Positions 32,310 through 42,228 are shown, counted from the stretch's first letter. The stretch: 64,000 nucleotides of DNA from JAHJDO01 sp964437505 (GCA_964437505.1 CAYTGU010000006.1:1-64000); one strand, 5' to 3'. Numbers and translations: made by a program. The notes: generated by a model not told the origin, from the letters alone.

Positions 32310-32349
32310 TAGCATAACGGGAAATTTTTGGATAAAAATAAGGGGTTTT

Positions 32350-33207
32350 ATGATGCAAGTTTATATTGATGGAAAATTCTTTCCGCAGTCAAAGGCAAAT
32401 GTTTCCGTATATGACCACGGATTTTTATATGGGGACGGAGTTTTTGAGGGGATCAGGATCTATAATGACAATATATTTATGCTGGATGAACATATAAACA
32501 GGCTTTATGATTCTGCAAAGGCAATCAAATTAATAATTCCATTATCAAAGGTAGAATTAAGAAATGCTGTTACACAAACTCATAAAGTTAACGGATTGAA
32601 GGATGGATATATAAGATTGATAGTAACAAGAGGCGTAGGGGATCTGGGTATTGATCCAGGAAAGTGCCCTAAACCATCAATTATCATCATTGTTAACAAA
32701 ATAACTCTTTATCCGGGAGAACTTTATAAGAAAGGAATGGAGATCATAACTGCATCTACGCAAAGAACGCCTGTCAGCGCTCTGAATCCTCAGATAAAAT
32801 CCATGAATTATCTGAATAACATCCTTGCCAAGATTGAGGCGGTAAATGCCGGTGCTAACGAAGCGCTAATGCTGAATTCCTCCGGCAATGTTGTTGAATG
32901 CAGCGGGGATAATATATTTATATACAGAAATGGTACTCTTATCACTCCGCCTACATCCATTGGTGCATTGGATGGGATTACAAGGGGAATAGTTATAAAG
33001 ATTGCTAAGCAGGAAGGCTTGAAGGTTGAAGAACTTATTTTTTCGAGATATGAAGTATATACTTCTGATGAATGTTTCTTAACCGGAACAGCAGCTGAAA
33101 TTATCCCTGTAATAAAACTTGATGGAAGAGAAATAGGAAACGGAAAACCCGGAAAAATCACAGCGCTTCTAATAAACAAGTTCAAGAAATTTACCGGAGA
33201 GAAATAG
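32350..33207 (+). CDS. ilvE: Branched-chain amino acid / class IV aminotransferase
   Basis: 285 residues. It has the class IV start VSVYDHGFLYGDGVFEGIR and the PLP-Lys region IKSMNYLNNILAK (Lys near 150). It interconverts branched-chain amino acids and 2-oxoacids; its 2-oxoisovalerate is the substrate of PanB upstream, which fits this location. D-amino acid aminotransferase or aminodeoxychorismate lyase are less likely alternatives within the same fold. Confidence 0.85.
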   Translation: MMQVYIDGKFFPQSKANVSVYDHGFLYGDGVFEGIRIYNDNIFMLDEHINRLYDSAKAIKLIIPLSKVELRNAVTQTHKVNGLKDGYIRLIVTRGVGDLGIDPGKCPKPSIIIIVNKITLYPGELYKKGMEIITASTQRTPVSALNPQIKSMNYLNNILAKIEAVNAGANEALMLNSSGNVVECSGDNIFIYRNGTLITPPTSIGALDGITRGIVIKIAKQEGLKVEELIFSRYEVYTSDECFLTGTAAEIIPVIKLDGREIGNGKPGKITALLINKFKKFTGEK

Positions 33208-33208
33208 C

Positions 33209-33700
33209 ATGCTCTGTCAGATTTGTGAGGAACAGGAGGCAACGGTTCATTACACGGAAATTCTCAATAACAAAGCAGTAGAGCTGCATCTATGTGAAGA
33301 TTGTGCCAAAAAAAAAGAGATAATAGATCAATCCGGGAATTTTTCTATGGCGGATTTGGTTAAAGGGCTTACAGGTTTTGTAGAGACAGAAGACGGGGAG
33401 GCAAATCTGAAGTGTGATAATTGTGGTCTTTTGTTTTCGGATTTTAGAAAGACGGGACGTTTTGGCTGCAGCAGGTGTTATAAAACGTTCCAAGCTGAAC
33501 TGGAACCGCTGATAAAGAGGATTCACGGCAGCACAAAACATGTTGGCAGTGTCGTGCCGGCTAAGTATGCTAAAGAAACTCAGACTTTATCAAAGATTGA
33601 AAAGCTGAAGGTAGAAATGGAAAAGGCTGTTCAGCAGGAAGCGTTTGAGAAGGCGGCAAAGATTCGTGACCAGATAAAAAAGCTTGAAAAAGGAATTTAA
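33209..33700 (+). CDS. mcsA: McsA-like zinc-finger protein with UVR motif
   Basis: 163 residues. Four CxxC pairs (CQIC, CEDC, CDNC, CSRC) form treble-clef zinc sites, and a C-terminal UVR motif (MEKAVQQEAFEKAAKIRDQIKKLE) matches McsA. In Firmicutes McsA activates the arginine kinase McsB. The gene is followed directly by mcsB and clpC. A CtsR repressor gene, usual in Firmicutes, is absent. Confidence 0.92.
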   Translation: MLCQICEEQEATVHYTEILNNKAVELHLCEDCAKKKEIIDQSGNFSMADLVKGLTGFVETEDGEANLKCDNCGLLFSDFRKTGRFGCSRCYKTFQAELEPLIKRIHGSTKHVGSVVPAKYAKETQTLSKIEKLKVEMEKAVQQEAFEKAAKIRDQIKKLEKGI

Positions 33701-33702
33701 TA

Positions 33703-34770
33703 ATGTCTATTGATAAGTTGGTTGGACAGATTGCCGGCTGGCTGCAGAAGGAAGGGCCTCTGTCAGACATAGTTGTGAGCAGCAGAGTAAGACTTGCAAG
33801 GAATTATGATCTGATACCTTTTCCTCATCGCGCTAATAAGGAGCAGCTCAGAGAAGTAATATCAAAGACAGAGAAAGCTATAAAGAATAGTAAGTATTTA
33901 AAAAACACCTCAATTATAGACATGTCGGATTTAACAGATATAGATATCCAGTTTCTGGTGGAAAAACACCTTATAAGCCAGGAGTTTGGAAAGCCAAAAT
34001 CAGAACGGATATTAGTAGTCAGTGATAGAGAGATTATTAGTATAATGGTTAATGAAGAGGATCATTTGCGGCTTCAATGCATACAGTCCGGTTTACAGCT
34101 ATTAGATAGCTGGAGATTGATCAATCAGGCAACATTAGAGCTTGAATCGCAAGTGGAATTTGCCTTTTCTAAGACATGGGGATACTTGACATCGTGTCCT
34201 ACTAATGTTGGAACAGGTATGAGAGCATCGGTTTTGATCCATCTTCCTGCATTAGTAATTACCAAGCAGATAGGAAAAGTCCTGCAAGCAGTTGCCAAGC
34301 TGGGTATTGCAATTAGAGGGCTTTATGGAGAGGGGACTGAAGCGTATGGAAATTTCTTTCAAATATCTAATCAGGTTACTCTGGGATATAGCGAGGAGGA
34401 CATAATAAATAATATTGAATCTGTAGTAAAACAAGTCGTTGGTTATGAGGAGAATGCCAGGACACTAATGATAAAAGAAGATAAAAAAGTGATAGAAGAT
34501 AAGATTTGGCGCGCGTATGGAGTACTTTCGAATGTTAGAATCATTGATTTTCAGGAGACTTTAAACTTGTTGTCTCTTCTGCGATTAGGAATTGGATTGA
34601 AGATGATAGGCAAAATAGATAGAATATTAGTCAATAGAATGTTTATTATTACACAACCAGCGTATCTTCAAAAATTAGAAGGGAAAAAACTAGAGCCTTA
34701 TGAGCGTGATATAGCAAGAGCAAACCTTATTAGGAAAAATTTAGAAAAAGGGGAAAATAAAGATGTTTAG
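33703..34770 (+). CDS. mcsB: Protein arginine kinase McsB
   Basis: 355 residues, guanido-kinase fold. It begins with VVSSRVRLARN and includes the catalytic loop Cys in TSCPTNVGTGMRASV and the RGLYGEGTEA block. It phosphorylates arginines on unfolded proteins to mark them for ClpC. It overlaps clpC by eight bases. Confidence 0.94.
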   Translation: MSIDKLVGQIAGWLQKEGPLSDIVVSSRVRLARNYDLIPFPHRANKEQLREVISKTEKAIKNSKYLKNTSIIDMSDLTDIDIQFLVEKHLISQEFGKPKSERILVVSDREIISIMVNEEDHLRLQCIQSGLQLLDSWRLINQATLELESQVEFAFSKTWGYLTSCPTNVGTGMRASVLIHLPALVITKQIGKVLQAVAKLGIAIRGLYGEGTEAYGNFFQISNQVTLGYSEEDIINNIESVVKQVVGYEENARTLMIKEDKKVIEDKIWRAYGVLSNVRIIDFQETLNLLSLLRLGIGLKMIGKIDRILVNRMFIITQPAYLQKLEGKKLEPYERDIARANLIRKNLEKGENKDV

Positions 34771-37237
34771 CAGATTTACAGAAAGAGCAAAACGTGTAGT
34801 TATAATGGCAAAGGAAGAAGCTACTCGCATGAATCATCCGCAGGTTGGAACAGAACATATTTTACTTGGTCTTCTCAGAGTGGGTAGTGGAGTAGCTCTG
34901 GCAGTAATTGAAAAATTGGGTATAGATTCAAAAAAGATAAGAGTAGAGATAGAGAAAAAAGTACAAACAGGTTCTCCTACACTAATACTTGGAGAGATGC
35001 CTTTAACTCCACAAGCCAAGAGAGTTTTAGAGATTGCTCTTGAGGAAGCGGCTGCACTTGGACATAATTATGTTGGGACAGAACATATATTTCTTGGCTT
35101 AATTCGTGAAAAAGAAGGAATCGCGGCTCAGGTTCTTGAACAAATGGGACTTAATTTGGAAAAGGTAAGAGCTGAAATAATGGGCCTTCTCGGTGGCGAG
35201 CCTTTAAGCGCAACAGCAGGTCATGCAGGATCGGGAGTGACTGGAGCGAAGACTAATAAGACACCTGCGCTTGATGCATTTGGCACTAATCTTACAAAGC
35301 TTGCAGTTGACGGAAAACTTGATCCTGTTATAGGGAGAAAGGATGAAATAGAGAGAGTAATCCATATATTAAGCAGGAGGAAAAAGAATAATCCTGTTCT
35401 TTTAGGAGATGCGGGAGTTGGTAAAACAGCTATTGTAGAGGGATTGGCTCAGCAAATAATTGCTGGGAATGTTCCTGATTCCATTAAGGGAGAAAGGCTC
35501 ATAACCCTTGATTTAGCTTCTATGGTTGCAGGGACAAAATATCGCGGTCAGTTTGAGGAAAGAATTAAGGCTCTTATGACAGAGATAAAAAAATCGGATG
35601 ATGTAATATTGTTTATTGATGAAATACATAATTTAGTAGGTGCAGGTGCTGCAGAAGGAGCAATAGATGCTTCCAGTATACTAAAACCTGCTTTAGCCAG
35701 AGGAGATATTCAGTGTATTGGAGCAACAACTGTAGATGAGTACAGAAAATACATTGAAAAAGACGCTGCTCTGGAAAGGCGTTTTCAAACAATTATGGTT
35801 GAAGCTCCGTCTGTAAAGGAAACAATAGGGATATTGAAGGGATTAAGAGATAAGTATGAAGCATATCATAGAGTAAGGATAGCAGATGAAGCATTGGAGT
35901 CTGCGGCTAAACTATCTGATCGTTACATAACTGATAGATTTTTACCGGATAAGGCGATAGATGTCATAGATGAAGCCGGTGCAAAGGTTCGGCTATCAGT
36001 CACGACTGCGCCTTTGGATGTAAAAAAACTTGAAAAACAAGTAAATGAGGTTAAAAAGGAAAAGGAAGCAGCTATTAAAGCACAGGATTTTGAAAAAGCG
36101 GCAGAATTAAGAGATCAGGAGAAAAAGCTGAAGGCTGAACTCTCTAGTCAGCAGAAGAATTGGAAGCAGTCGGATAAAAAAACATCAGCTGTAGTAACCA
36201 CTGATGTAATTGCAGAGATTGTGTCCAAGTGGACAGGGATACCAATTCAGAGACTTCAGGAAGCGGAGGCTAAAAAGCTTCTCAAGATGGAAGAGGCTCT
36301 GCATAAGCGTGTTATTGGACAGGATGAACCAATAGAATCAATCAGCAGGGCAATAAGACGTTCACGATCGGGGTTGAAAGATCCAAAAAGACCTGTTGGT
36401 TCATTTATTTTTCTGGGACCTACAGGAGTAGGAAAAACTGAACTTGCAAAGACATTAGCGGAGTTTTTATTTGGAGATAGAGATGCTCTTATACGTCTTG
36501 ATATGTCAGAGTACATGGAGAAATTTGCTATATCAAGGCTTATCGGGGCTCCTCCTGGGTATGTAGGTTATGAGGAAGGGGGGCTGCTTACTGAAAAAGT
36601 AAGAAGACGGCCATACTCTGTGGTTCTTCTTGATGAGATAGAAAAAGCGCATCCTGATGTCTTCAATATACTCTTACAGGTATTTGACGATGGCAGATTG
36701 ACAGACAGTTTAAATCATACTGTGGATTTTAGAAATACAGTATTAATTATGACATCAAACATTGGCACACGCGATATAAAGCGCGGATCTTTGGGATTTC
36801 GCTCTTCGGATAAGAAACGTACGTATGAGGAAACTAAATCCAAACTTGTGAGTGAGGTTAAACAGGTGTTTAGACCGGAATTTATTAATAGATTGGACGA
36901 AGTAATAGTATTTCATGAGCTCACTAAAGATGAACTAAAAAAGATAGTGGATTTGATGTTAGGTGGTATATATTCCCATCTCGAATCAGATAGAATCAAA
37001 TTACACATTGCTTCTCAGGCAAAGGATTTCCTTATCGAAAAAGGCTATGACCCTGTTTATGGAGCAAGACCTCTCCGAAGAGCTATACAGCGTTATATTG
37101 AAGACCCTCTCTCTGAGGAAATATTAAGGAGAAAAATTCCCAAGGGCTCCACAATAGAGGTTGTTCAAAAAGGAGATAAGCTGGATTTTAGTATAAAAAA
37201 ACGGAAGGCTGCTGGAAACACAAAGGGGAAAGGATAA
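34763..37237 (+). CDS. clpC: ATP-dependent Clp protease ATPase subunit ClpC
   Basis: 824 residues. N-terminal Clp-N repeats (1-145), first AAA+ domain with GDAGVGKT near 215-222, a middle UVR region (about 415-450), second AAA+ domain with GPTGVGKT near 552-559 and the D2 small domain at the end. The UVR motif identifies ClpC rather than ClpB. A ClpP gene is not in the window. It is the third gene of the mcs cassette. Confidence 0.95.
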   Translation: MFSRFTERAKRVVIMAKEEATRMNHPQVGTEHILLGLLRVGSGVALAVIEKLGIDSKKIRVEIEKKVQTGSPTLILGEMPLTPQAKRVLEIALEEAAALGHNYVGTEHIFLGLIREKEGIAAQVLEQMGLNLEKVRAEIMGLLGGEPLSATAGHAGSGVTGAKTNKTPALDAFGTNLTKLAVDGKLDPVIGRKDEIERVIHILSRRKKNNPVLLGDAGVGKTAIVEGLAQQIIAGNVPDSIKGERLITLDLASMVAGTKYRGQFEERIKALMTEIKKSDDVILFIDEIHNLVGAGAAEGAIDASSILKPALARGDIQCIGATTVDEYRKYIEKDAALERRFQTIMVEAPSVKETIGILKGLRDKYEAYHRVRIADEALESAAKLSDRYITDRFLPDKAIDVIDEAGAKVRLSVTTAPLDVKKLEKQVNEVKKEKEAAIKAQDFEKAAELRDQEKKLKAELSSQQKNWKQSDKKTSAVVTTDVIAEIVSKWTGIPIQRLQEAEAKKLLKMEEALHKRVIGQDEPIESISRAIRRSRSGLKDPKRPVGSFIFLGPTGVGKTELAKTLAEFLFGDRDALIRLDMSEYMEKFAISRLIGAPPGYVGYEEGGLLTEKVRRRPYSVVLLDEIEKAHPDVFNILLQVFDDGRLTDSLNHTVDFRNTVLIMTSNIGTRDIKRGSLGFRSSDKKRTYEETKSKLVSEVKQVFRPEFINRLDEVIVFHELTKDELKKIVDLMLGGIYSHLESDRIKLHIASQAKDFLIEKGYDPVYGARPLRRAIQRYIEDPLSEEILRRKIPKGSTIEVVQKGDKLDFSIKKRKAAGNTKGKG

Positions 37238-37764
37238 TGTCAAAAAAACTCTGCGCAAGTATTTTTCTTTTTTCGCTTTGTATTCTATCTTCAACCTGTC
37301 ATGCAGCAGACGAGCTAAAGATAGGTTATGTAAATTTCTCTGTGCTGTTTGAAGGTTATTACAAGACAGAAAAAGCAGAGGCTGACTTGAAAAAAGAAGC
37401 GGACAAGAAACAAGAAAGGATAAAAGAAATTCGGGAAGAGATTAATAATATTCGAAAGAAGCTTGGATCAGGTGTGTTAAAGCAAGAAGAAAAAGATAAA
37501 CAGAAAGGAGTTCTCGAACAAAAGGTTCTTCAATTGAATAGAGTTATTAGAGAAAGCAAAAGAGAACTGGAAGTTAAAAGAGAAAAAGCCGTTAGGGAAA
37601 TTATAAAGGACATAGAGACTGTGATTAAAGAATATTCAGAAAAAAAGGGATATACTCTGGTAATTGGGAATCGTGATCTATTATATGTGGATAAAAAATT
37701 GGACATTACAAAGCACATAGAAGATTTATTGAAGAAAAAAGAAATGAAGAAAAACAGAAAATAA
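37237..37764 (+). CDS. OmpH/Skp family periplasmic chaperone
   Basis: 175 residues with a signal peptide ending near SSTCHAA, then KIGYVNFSVLFEGYYK, a long highly charged coiled coil (about 45-130) and the conserved end YTLVIGNRDLLYVD. Skp-type proteins hold outer membrane proteins unfolded in the periplasm. It is placed next to lipid A genes, as in many diderms. Starts with a one-base overlap with clpC. Confidence 0.88.
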   Translation: MSKKLCASIFLFSLCILSSTCHAADELKIGYVNFSVLFEGYYKTEKAEADLKKEADKKQERIKEIREEINNIRKKLGSGVLKQEEKDKQKGVLEQKVLQLNRVIRESKRELEVKREKAVREIIKDIETVIKEYSEKKGYTLVIGNRDLLYVDKKLDITKHIEDLLKKKEMKKNRK

Positions 37765-37778
37765 TAAAAGGGAAGATT

Positions 37779-39062
37779 ATGCAATTACAGACAACAATAA
37801 GTAATGAAGCGATTTGCGAAGGTATTGGCTTGCATACAGGAAATAAAACAACCATTTGTTTTAAACCTGCGGATGAAAATACAGGCATAAAATTTATAAG
37901 AAAGGATTTGCCAGAGAGACCCATAGTTAAAGCGGATATTGGTGGAGTTGTTGATACAGCCAGAGGGACTTCACTAGGTAAAAGCGATATAAAAGTGCAT
38001 ACTGTGGAGCACGTGCTTGCAGCAGCAGCAGGTTTAGGGATTGATAATATGTTGGTTGAACTCAGCAGCAATGAGCCTCCTGTAGTTGATGGAAGCGCCT
38101 TACCATTTATAGAGGCGTTGGAGGGGGCAAAGCTTGTGCAGCAAAAAGCGCCTAGGAAGTTTTTTGAGGTAAAGGAGCCTGTTTGGGTTTCCGAAAATGG
38201 TTCTTCTTTGGTTGCTTTGCCATCAAAAGATTTTCGAATCTCATTTACTATTGACTATAATCATCCTGTGCTTAATTCCCAATTCGCATCAGTTATAATT
38301 ACCCCTGAATCTTTCAAGGAAGAAATAGCCTCTGCAAGAACATTCTGTTTTCTGGAAGAGGTGGAGATGTTGCAAAAAGAAGGGCTCATAAAAGGTGGCA
38401 GTTTAGAGAATGCTGTTGTTATAGGGGACGAAGCTCTTCTTAACGATAAATTGAGGTTTGAAAACGAGTTTGTTATGCATAAGATACTTGATTTAATGGG
38501 CGATCTGTATTTGCTGGGACAGCCAATAAAAGCGCATGTTATTTCAATAAAAAGTGGGCACTCTTTAAATATAGAGCTTGTTAAAAAACTTAAAAAAATG
38601 GAAGAGCTGGTGGATGACGACGATACGGAGACAAAAACCAGTTTAGACATAGATGAGATAAAAAAGATTCTTCCGCACAGATATCCATTTTTACTTGTTG
38701 ACAGGATAATAAAGATTGAAGAAGATAAAAAAATAGTAGGGATTAAGAATGTTACTGCCAATGAAATTTTTTTTCAGGGACACTTTCCAGGCTATCCAAT
38801 AATGCCCGGTGTGCTAATTGTTGAGGCAATGGCGCAGGTAGGCGGGATTCTGTTATTAAGAAAAAAAGAGAATAGAGGAAAGACGCCATTTTTTGCTAAG
38901 ATGGATAATGTCAAATTAAGACGACCTGTCAGACCAGGAGATCAACTTGTTATAGAGGTTGAGGTAATTAAGGCAAAGAGCAGAGTTGGTAGGGTAATGG
39001 CAAAGGCTTCTGTTGACGGTGAGATAGTATGCGAAGCAGAATTAACATCAATCGTACAATAA
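37779..39062 (+). CDS. LpxC-FabZ fusion protein
   Basis: 427 residues. LpxC part: residues about 1-285 with the zinc ligands H78 (in HTVEHVLAA), H234 and D238 (in HKILDLMGD). FabZ part: about 290-427 with LPHRYPFLLVDR and catalytic His335 and Glu349 in FFQGHFPGYPIMPGVLIVEAMAQ. It therefore deacetylates UDP-3-O-acyl-GlcNAc and dehydrates 3-hydroxyacyl-ACP in one chain. Such fusions are known in Bacteroidetes and others. Junction is an acidic linker (DDDDTETK). Confidence 0.96.
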   Translation: MQLQTTISNEAICEGIGLHTGNKTTICFKPADENTGIKFIRKDLPERPIVKADIGGVVDTARGTSLGKSDIKVHTVEHVLAAAAGLGIDNMLVELSSNEPPVVDGSALPFIEALEGAKLVQQKAPRKFFEVKEPVWVSENGSSLVALPSKDFRISFTIDYNHPVLNSQFASVIITPESFKEEIASARTFCFLEEVEMLQKEGLIKGGSLENAVVIGDEALLNDKLRFENEFVMHKILDLMGDLYLLGQPIKAHVISIKSGHSLNIELVKKLKKMEELVDDDDTETKTSLDIDEIKKILPHRYPFLLVDRIIKIEEDKKIVGIKNVTANEIFFQGHFPGYPIMPGVLIVEAMAQVGGILLLRKKENRGKTPFFAKMDNVKLRRPVRPGDQLVIEVEVIKAKSRVGRVMAKASVDGEIVCEAELTSIVQ

Positions 39063-39075
39063 AGGATAATAGAAA

Positions 39076-39846
39076 ATGACAATTCATAATACAGCCGTTA
39101 TTTCTCCAAGCGCTAAGATTTCTAAAGGTGTAAAAATTGGACCGTGGAGTGTTATAGGAGAAAATGTCGAAATAGGGGAGGGGACAGAAATTGGTTCTAA
39201 TGTCGTAATAGACGGCTGGACAACTATAGGTAAGAACAATAAGATATCTCCTGGCGCAGTTATTGGGACGGCTCCACAGGATGTAAAATATACAGATGCG
39301 CGTACATACGTTAAAATAGGCAACGGGAATATTATAAGAGAATATGTTACAATTAATAGAGCAACGGAGCCAGACACAGAAACGGTGGTGGGGAATAATA
39401 ATTTTTTTATGGCATATACACACATCGCACATAATTGTAAGGTAGGTAATAATGTTATAATGGTTAATTATACAGCATTATCCGGACATACTGTGTTAGA
39501 AAATGGATGTGTATTGTCCGGTCTGGTAGGCATTCATCAGGGGGCAAGGGTTGGTAAATTCGCTATAGTAGGAGGATTATCTAAGGTGGTTAAGGATATT
39601 CCTCCATTTGCAAGGGCAGATGGACATCCTACAAGGATATATGGACTGAATACTATAGGGTTAACAAGAAAAAACATCCCTGCTCCAGTTATAGAAAAAC
39701 TTAAAAAGGCTTATAAAATCTTGTTTAGATCTGGCATGAATACTAGTCAGGCTTTAGCAAAGATTGAAGAAGATATCCCTTTGATAGATGAAATACAATA
39801 TCTTATAAATTTTATTAAAACATCGGATAGAGGTATATGTAAATGA
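39076..39846 (+). CDS. lpxA: UDP-N-acetylglucosamine acyltransferase
   Basis: 256 residues of left-handed beta-helix hexapeptides (for example ISKGVKIGPWSVIG) and the conserved MAYTHIAHNCKVGN segment with the catalytic His. It starts lipid A synthesis by O-acylating UDP-GlcNAc from acyl-ACP. Its stop overlaps lpxI. Confidence 0.96.
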   Translation: MTIHNTAVISPSAKISKGVKIGPWSVIGENVEIGEGTEIGSNVVIDGWTTIGKNNKISPGAVIGTAPQDVKYTDARTYVKIGNGNIIREYVTINRATEPDTETVVGNNNFFMAYTHIAHNCKVGNNVIMVNYTALSGHTVLENGCVLSGLVGIHQGARVGKFAIVGGLSKVVKDIPPFARADGHPTRIYGLNTIGLTRKNIPAPVIEKLKKAYKILFRSGMNTSQALAKIEEDIPLIDEIQYLINFIKTSDRGICK

Positions 39847-40661
39847 AGGATGTAATAACCAGTTCTAGGATTGGCTTGATCTCTGGAAAAGGAAAGTTTC
39901 CCATCATTTTAGCGCAAGAAGCTAAGAGAAGGGGCATGAAGGTAGTTGCTATTGCGTTAAAAGAGGCAACAAACGCCGAGTTGGAAAACTATGTAGATAA
40001 AATATATTGGATCAGTATTGGAGAGATGGAAAAAGGTTTAGATGTTTTAGTCAAAGAAGATTTAAAGGAAGTTTTCATGGTAGGGAAGGTAGAAAAGAGC
40101 CTGCTGTTTAAAAATATTTCAAGGGACGGTATGATATCTAATCTTATTAAATCTGCAGCTGATAAATTAGATAATACACTGCTAAAGGCAATATCAAATA
40201 AACTGGCTGAATTAGATATAGAATTGTTGGATTCTACTATACTTATTAGGCCTCTTATACCTCAAAGAGGCATACTTACAGAAAGAAAGCCTACACAAGC
40301 AGAGATGGATGATGTTAATTTTGGTCAGAAAATAGCCAAATCGATTGCTGCTCTATATATAGGACAAACAGTTATTGTAAAAGATAAGGCTATCCTGGCA
40401 GTAGAGGCGATAGAGGGTACTGATCAGACAATTAAGCGGGCCGGCATGTATTGTAAAAAGGGTATAGTTATGGTTAAAGTCAGCTGGCCTGATCAGGATA
40501 TGCGTCTTGATGTTCCCACGATTGGTACTGATACAATCAAACTTTTAAAAGAAGTCAATGCATCTGTAATAGCTATAGAAGCGCAGAAAACCATCATTCT
40601 AGATATAGAAGAATCCGTTAATACAGCAAACCGCGCTGGAATCTGCATGGTTGCGTTCTAA
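39843..40661 (+). CDS. lpxI: UDP-2,3-diacylglucosamine pyrophosphatase LpxI (DUF1009)
   Basis: 272 residues of the DUF1009/LpxI family: GLISGKGKFPIILAQEAKRRG at the N-terminus and IVMVKVSWPDQDMRLDVPTIG near the C-terminus. It makes lipid X from UDP-diacyl-GlcN by a mechanism unrelated to LpxH. It follows lpxA in ATGA overlap. LpxD, LpxB and LpxK are not in this window. Confidence 0.93.
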   Translation: MKDVITSSRIGLISGKGKFPIILAQEAKRRGMKVVAIALKEATNAELENYVDKIYWISIGEMEKGLDVLVKEDLKEVFMVGKVEKSLLFKNISRDGMISNLIKSAADKLDNTLLKAISNKLAELDIELLDSTILIRPLIPQRGILTERKPTQAEMDDVNFGQKIAKSIAALYIGQTVIVKDKAILAVEAIEGTDQTIKRAGMYCKKGIVMVKVSWPDQDMRLDVPTIGTDTIKLLKEVNASVIAIEAQKTIILDIEESVNTANRAGICMVAF

Positions 40662-42148
40662 TGTGTTAAAGCATAAGCAATAATATTTGTGGCAAGTTTT
40701 ATACTGTCCGGATATTTTATCCCAAGCCTGATAGGATAAGATACAACATTCTGCCATCCCCAGGCCAAATCATATTTACTATAAACCAGTACAATATTCC
40801 CTCCTATACTGATCCCTTCAAGATACGGCAAATCTGATGCATTAATCAGACGAGCATGGTCAGTATATTTGACCGATTTAATATCATGTATAGTTCCATA
40901 GATAGGATGAGTTGCGGAAATCCGGGTTAATTTTTTATCAGGGAATATATTTTTAACATGATGTCTAAAGGATGAGTCAAACGCTTTCATCCCTGTTCTA
41001 TTATCAACAAGCAGAAATCCTCCTCTGGTTAAATATTTTCTAAGATTGTTACACTCCTGATCTGAAAGGACAAACTCTCCATGGCCAGTCATATATAAAA
41101 ATGGATATGTAAACAGGTTGGAATTTGTTAATGTTATTTCTTTTGGGTGCAAACTTACTTCGCATGATGTGCTATTGGCAAGTTCTCTCAACAGATTAGA
41201 GAGACGGGATAAAGAAGGATCCCAGTATCCACTGTGTTTGATTTGAGCAATAAAGAATTCAGACAATTCTTTTTCCTTAGGAGATTTATAGAGACGCTGA
41301 ACACTTAGATATTCTCCAACAGGATAAAAGCTTAAGATGTAAGCAATGATATTATCCCCCATTTTTAGAGAGTCTGAAATAGAATATCTTTTTCCATAAT
41401 TGTGAGTATGTCCTGACCATCCGCAGCTAAGATCGTATACGGATAGAAATAATGCTGTGCGTGAGCCAATATCAATTCCGTAGAGAACTGGTTCTGACTG
41501 AAAATATTTTTTGTCAATCTTCATACGCACTCTCTCTATAGTATGAAGCGTCCTATAAACAGGATGATCAAGCGGTAGTTTATATAGAGGTCTATCAGGA
41601 AACATTTCTCCAATTAATTTGGTGAAGGATTGTCTAATTTCATTCCTTCCGCAGCAGCAGTCGCAAATTAATGTGCCTCCGCTCTCCAGATACCTCCGAA
41701 GAGATACAACTTCTTTTTTATCAAACGAAAATGAGAGATGTCCTGTAATATAGAGAATCGGACAATCCTTTGGACTGATTACAGGAGTTTTTTGAACATA
41801 GGAGGAGAGAGAGAGCCGTGAAGTTTTATACTGAACTTTAAGTGTCTTTTTAATATGTCTTAATAGACCGTAGTCATCACTCCAGTCGCTAAGCCATTGT
41901 TTATTTACGCCATATTTGATCTTTACAAGAAGTACAGGTGGAGAAGGTGGTCGTTTTTTTTCAGTTCTGCGCAAAGGAGCAACAGGCAGTGGCAATGGAG
42001 GAAAAGATTCTCCTCCTGCACGTCTGTGAGCCTTTGCTTTAGGAGGTGGACCGCACACATCCAGAACTTTTTCTTCCTGCGCTAGCGAATAAGAAGAGAA
42101 AAATACTAAGAGAATACTTAAGATTATGAATTGAGATTTCTTTATCAT
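40658..42148 (-). CDS. Secreted protein with two DUF4159-like domains
   Basis: 496 residues with signal peptide (MIKKSQFIILSILLVF ... SLAQ) and a Pro/basic linker. Two DUF4159-like domains (about 85-260 and 290-490) each carry the (Y/L)-(I/M)TGH motif: LYITGHLSFSF and LYMTGHGEFVL, followed by LRRYLESGGTLI and LRKYLTRGGFLLVD, so they look like a tandem duplication. Function is unknown. It is one of the few minus-strand protein genes and its 3' end overlaps lpxI convergently. Confidence 0.8.
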   Translation of the reverse strand: MIKKSQFIILSILLVFFSSYSLAQEEKVLDVCGPPPKAKAHRRAGGESFPPLPLPVAPLRRTEKKRPPSPPVLLVKIKYGVNKQWLSDWSDDYGLLRHIKKTLKVQYKTSRLSLSSYVQKTPVISPKDCPILYITGHLSFSFDKKEVVSLRRYLESGGTLICDCCCGRNEIRQSFTKLIGEMFPDRPLYKLPLDHPVYRTLHTIERVRMKIDKKYFQSEPVLYGIDIGSRTALFLSVYDLSCGWSGHTHNYGKRYSISDSLKMGDNIIAYILSFYPVGEYLSVQRLYKSPKEKELSEFFIAQIKHSGYWDPSLSRLSNLLRELANSTSCEVSLHPKEITLTNSNLFTYPFLYMTGHGEFVLSDQECNNLRKYLTRGGFLLVDNRTGMKAFDSSFRHHVKNIFPDKKLTRISATHPIYGTIHDIKSVKYTDHARLINASDLPYLEGISIGGNIVLVYSKYDLAWGWQNVVSYPIRLGIKYPDSIKLATNIIAYALTH

Positions 42149-42170
42149 GTTAAACCTCTTTTATGCATGC

Positions 42171-42176
42171 ATTATA
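42171..42176 (-). promoter_or_regulatory. -10 element of the DUF4159 gene promoter
   Basis: On the minus strand TATAAT (complement of 42171-42176) sits 22 bases before the start codon. The -35 region (GTTTTA, 17 bases upstream) is weak, so only the -10 box is confident. Confidence 0.45.
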
Positions 42177-42222
42177 CACAAAATCTTAACAAATAAAACT
42201 TTCTATTGTCTTATGTTTTTGA

Positions 42223-42228
42223 TACAAT
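42223..42228 (+). promoter_or_regulatory. -10 element of the M50 protease/trpS/pheA unit
   Basis: TACAAT at 42223-42228 lies 28 bases ahead of the ATG at 42257; an earlier in-frame codon at 42206 would be upstream of it and is rejected. The best -35 with 17-base spacing, TTTCTA, is poor. Confidence 0.45.

Noticed and set aside
32808..33242. Minus-strand open frame inside ilvE
   Set aside because: Composition follows the opposite strand of the aminotransferase and it has no ribosome site.
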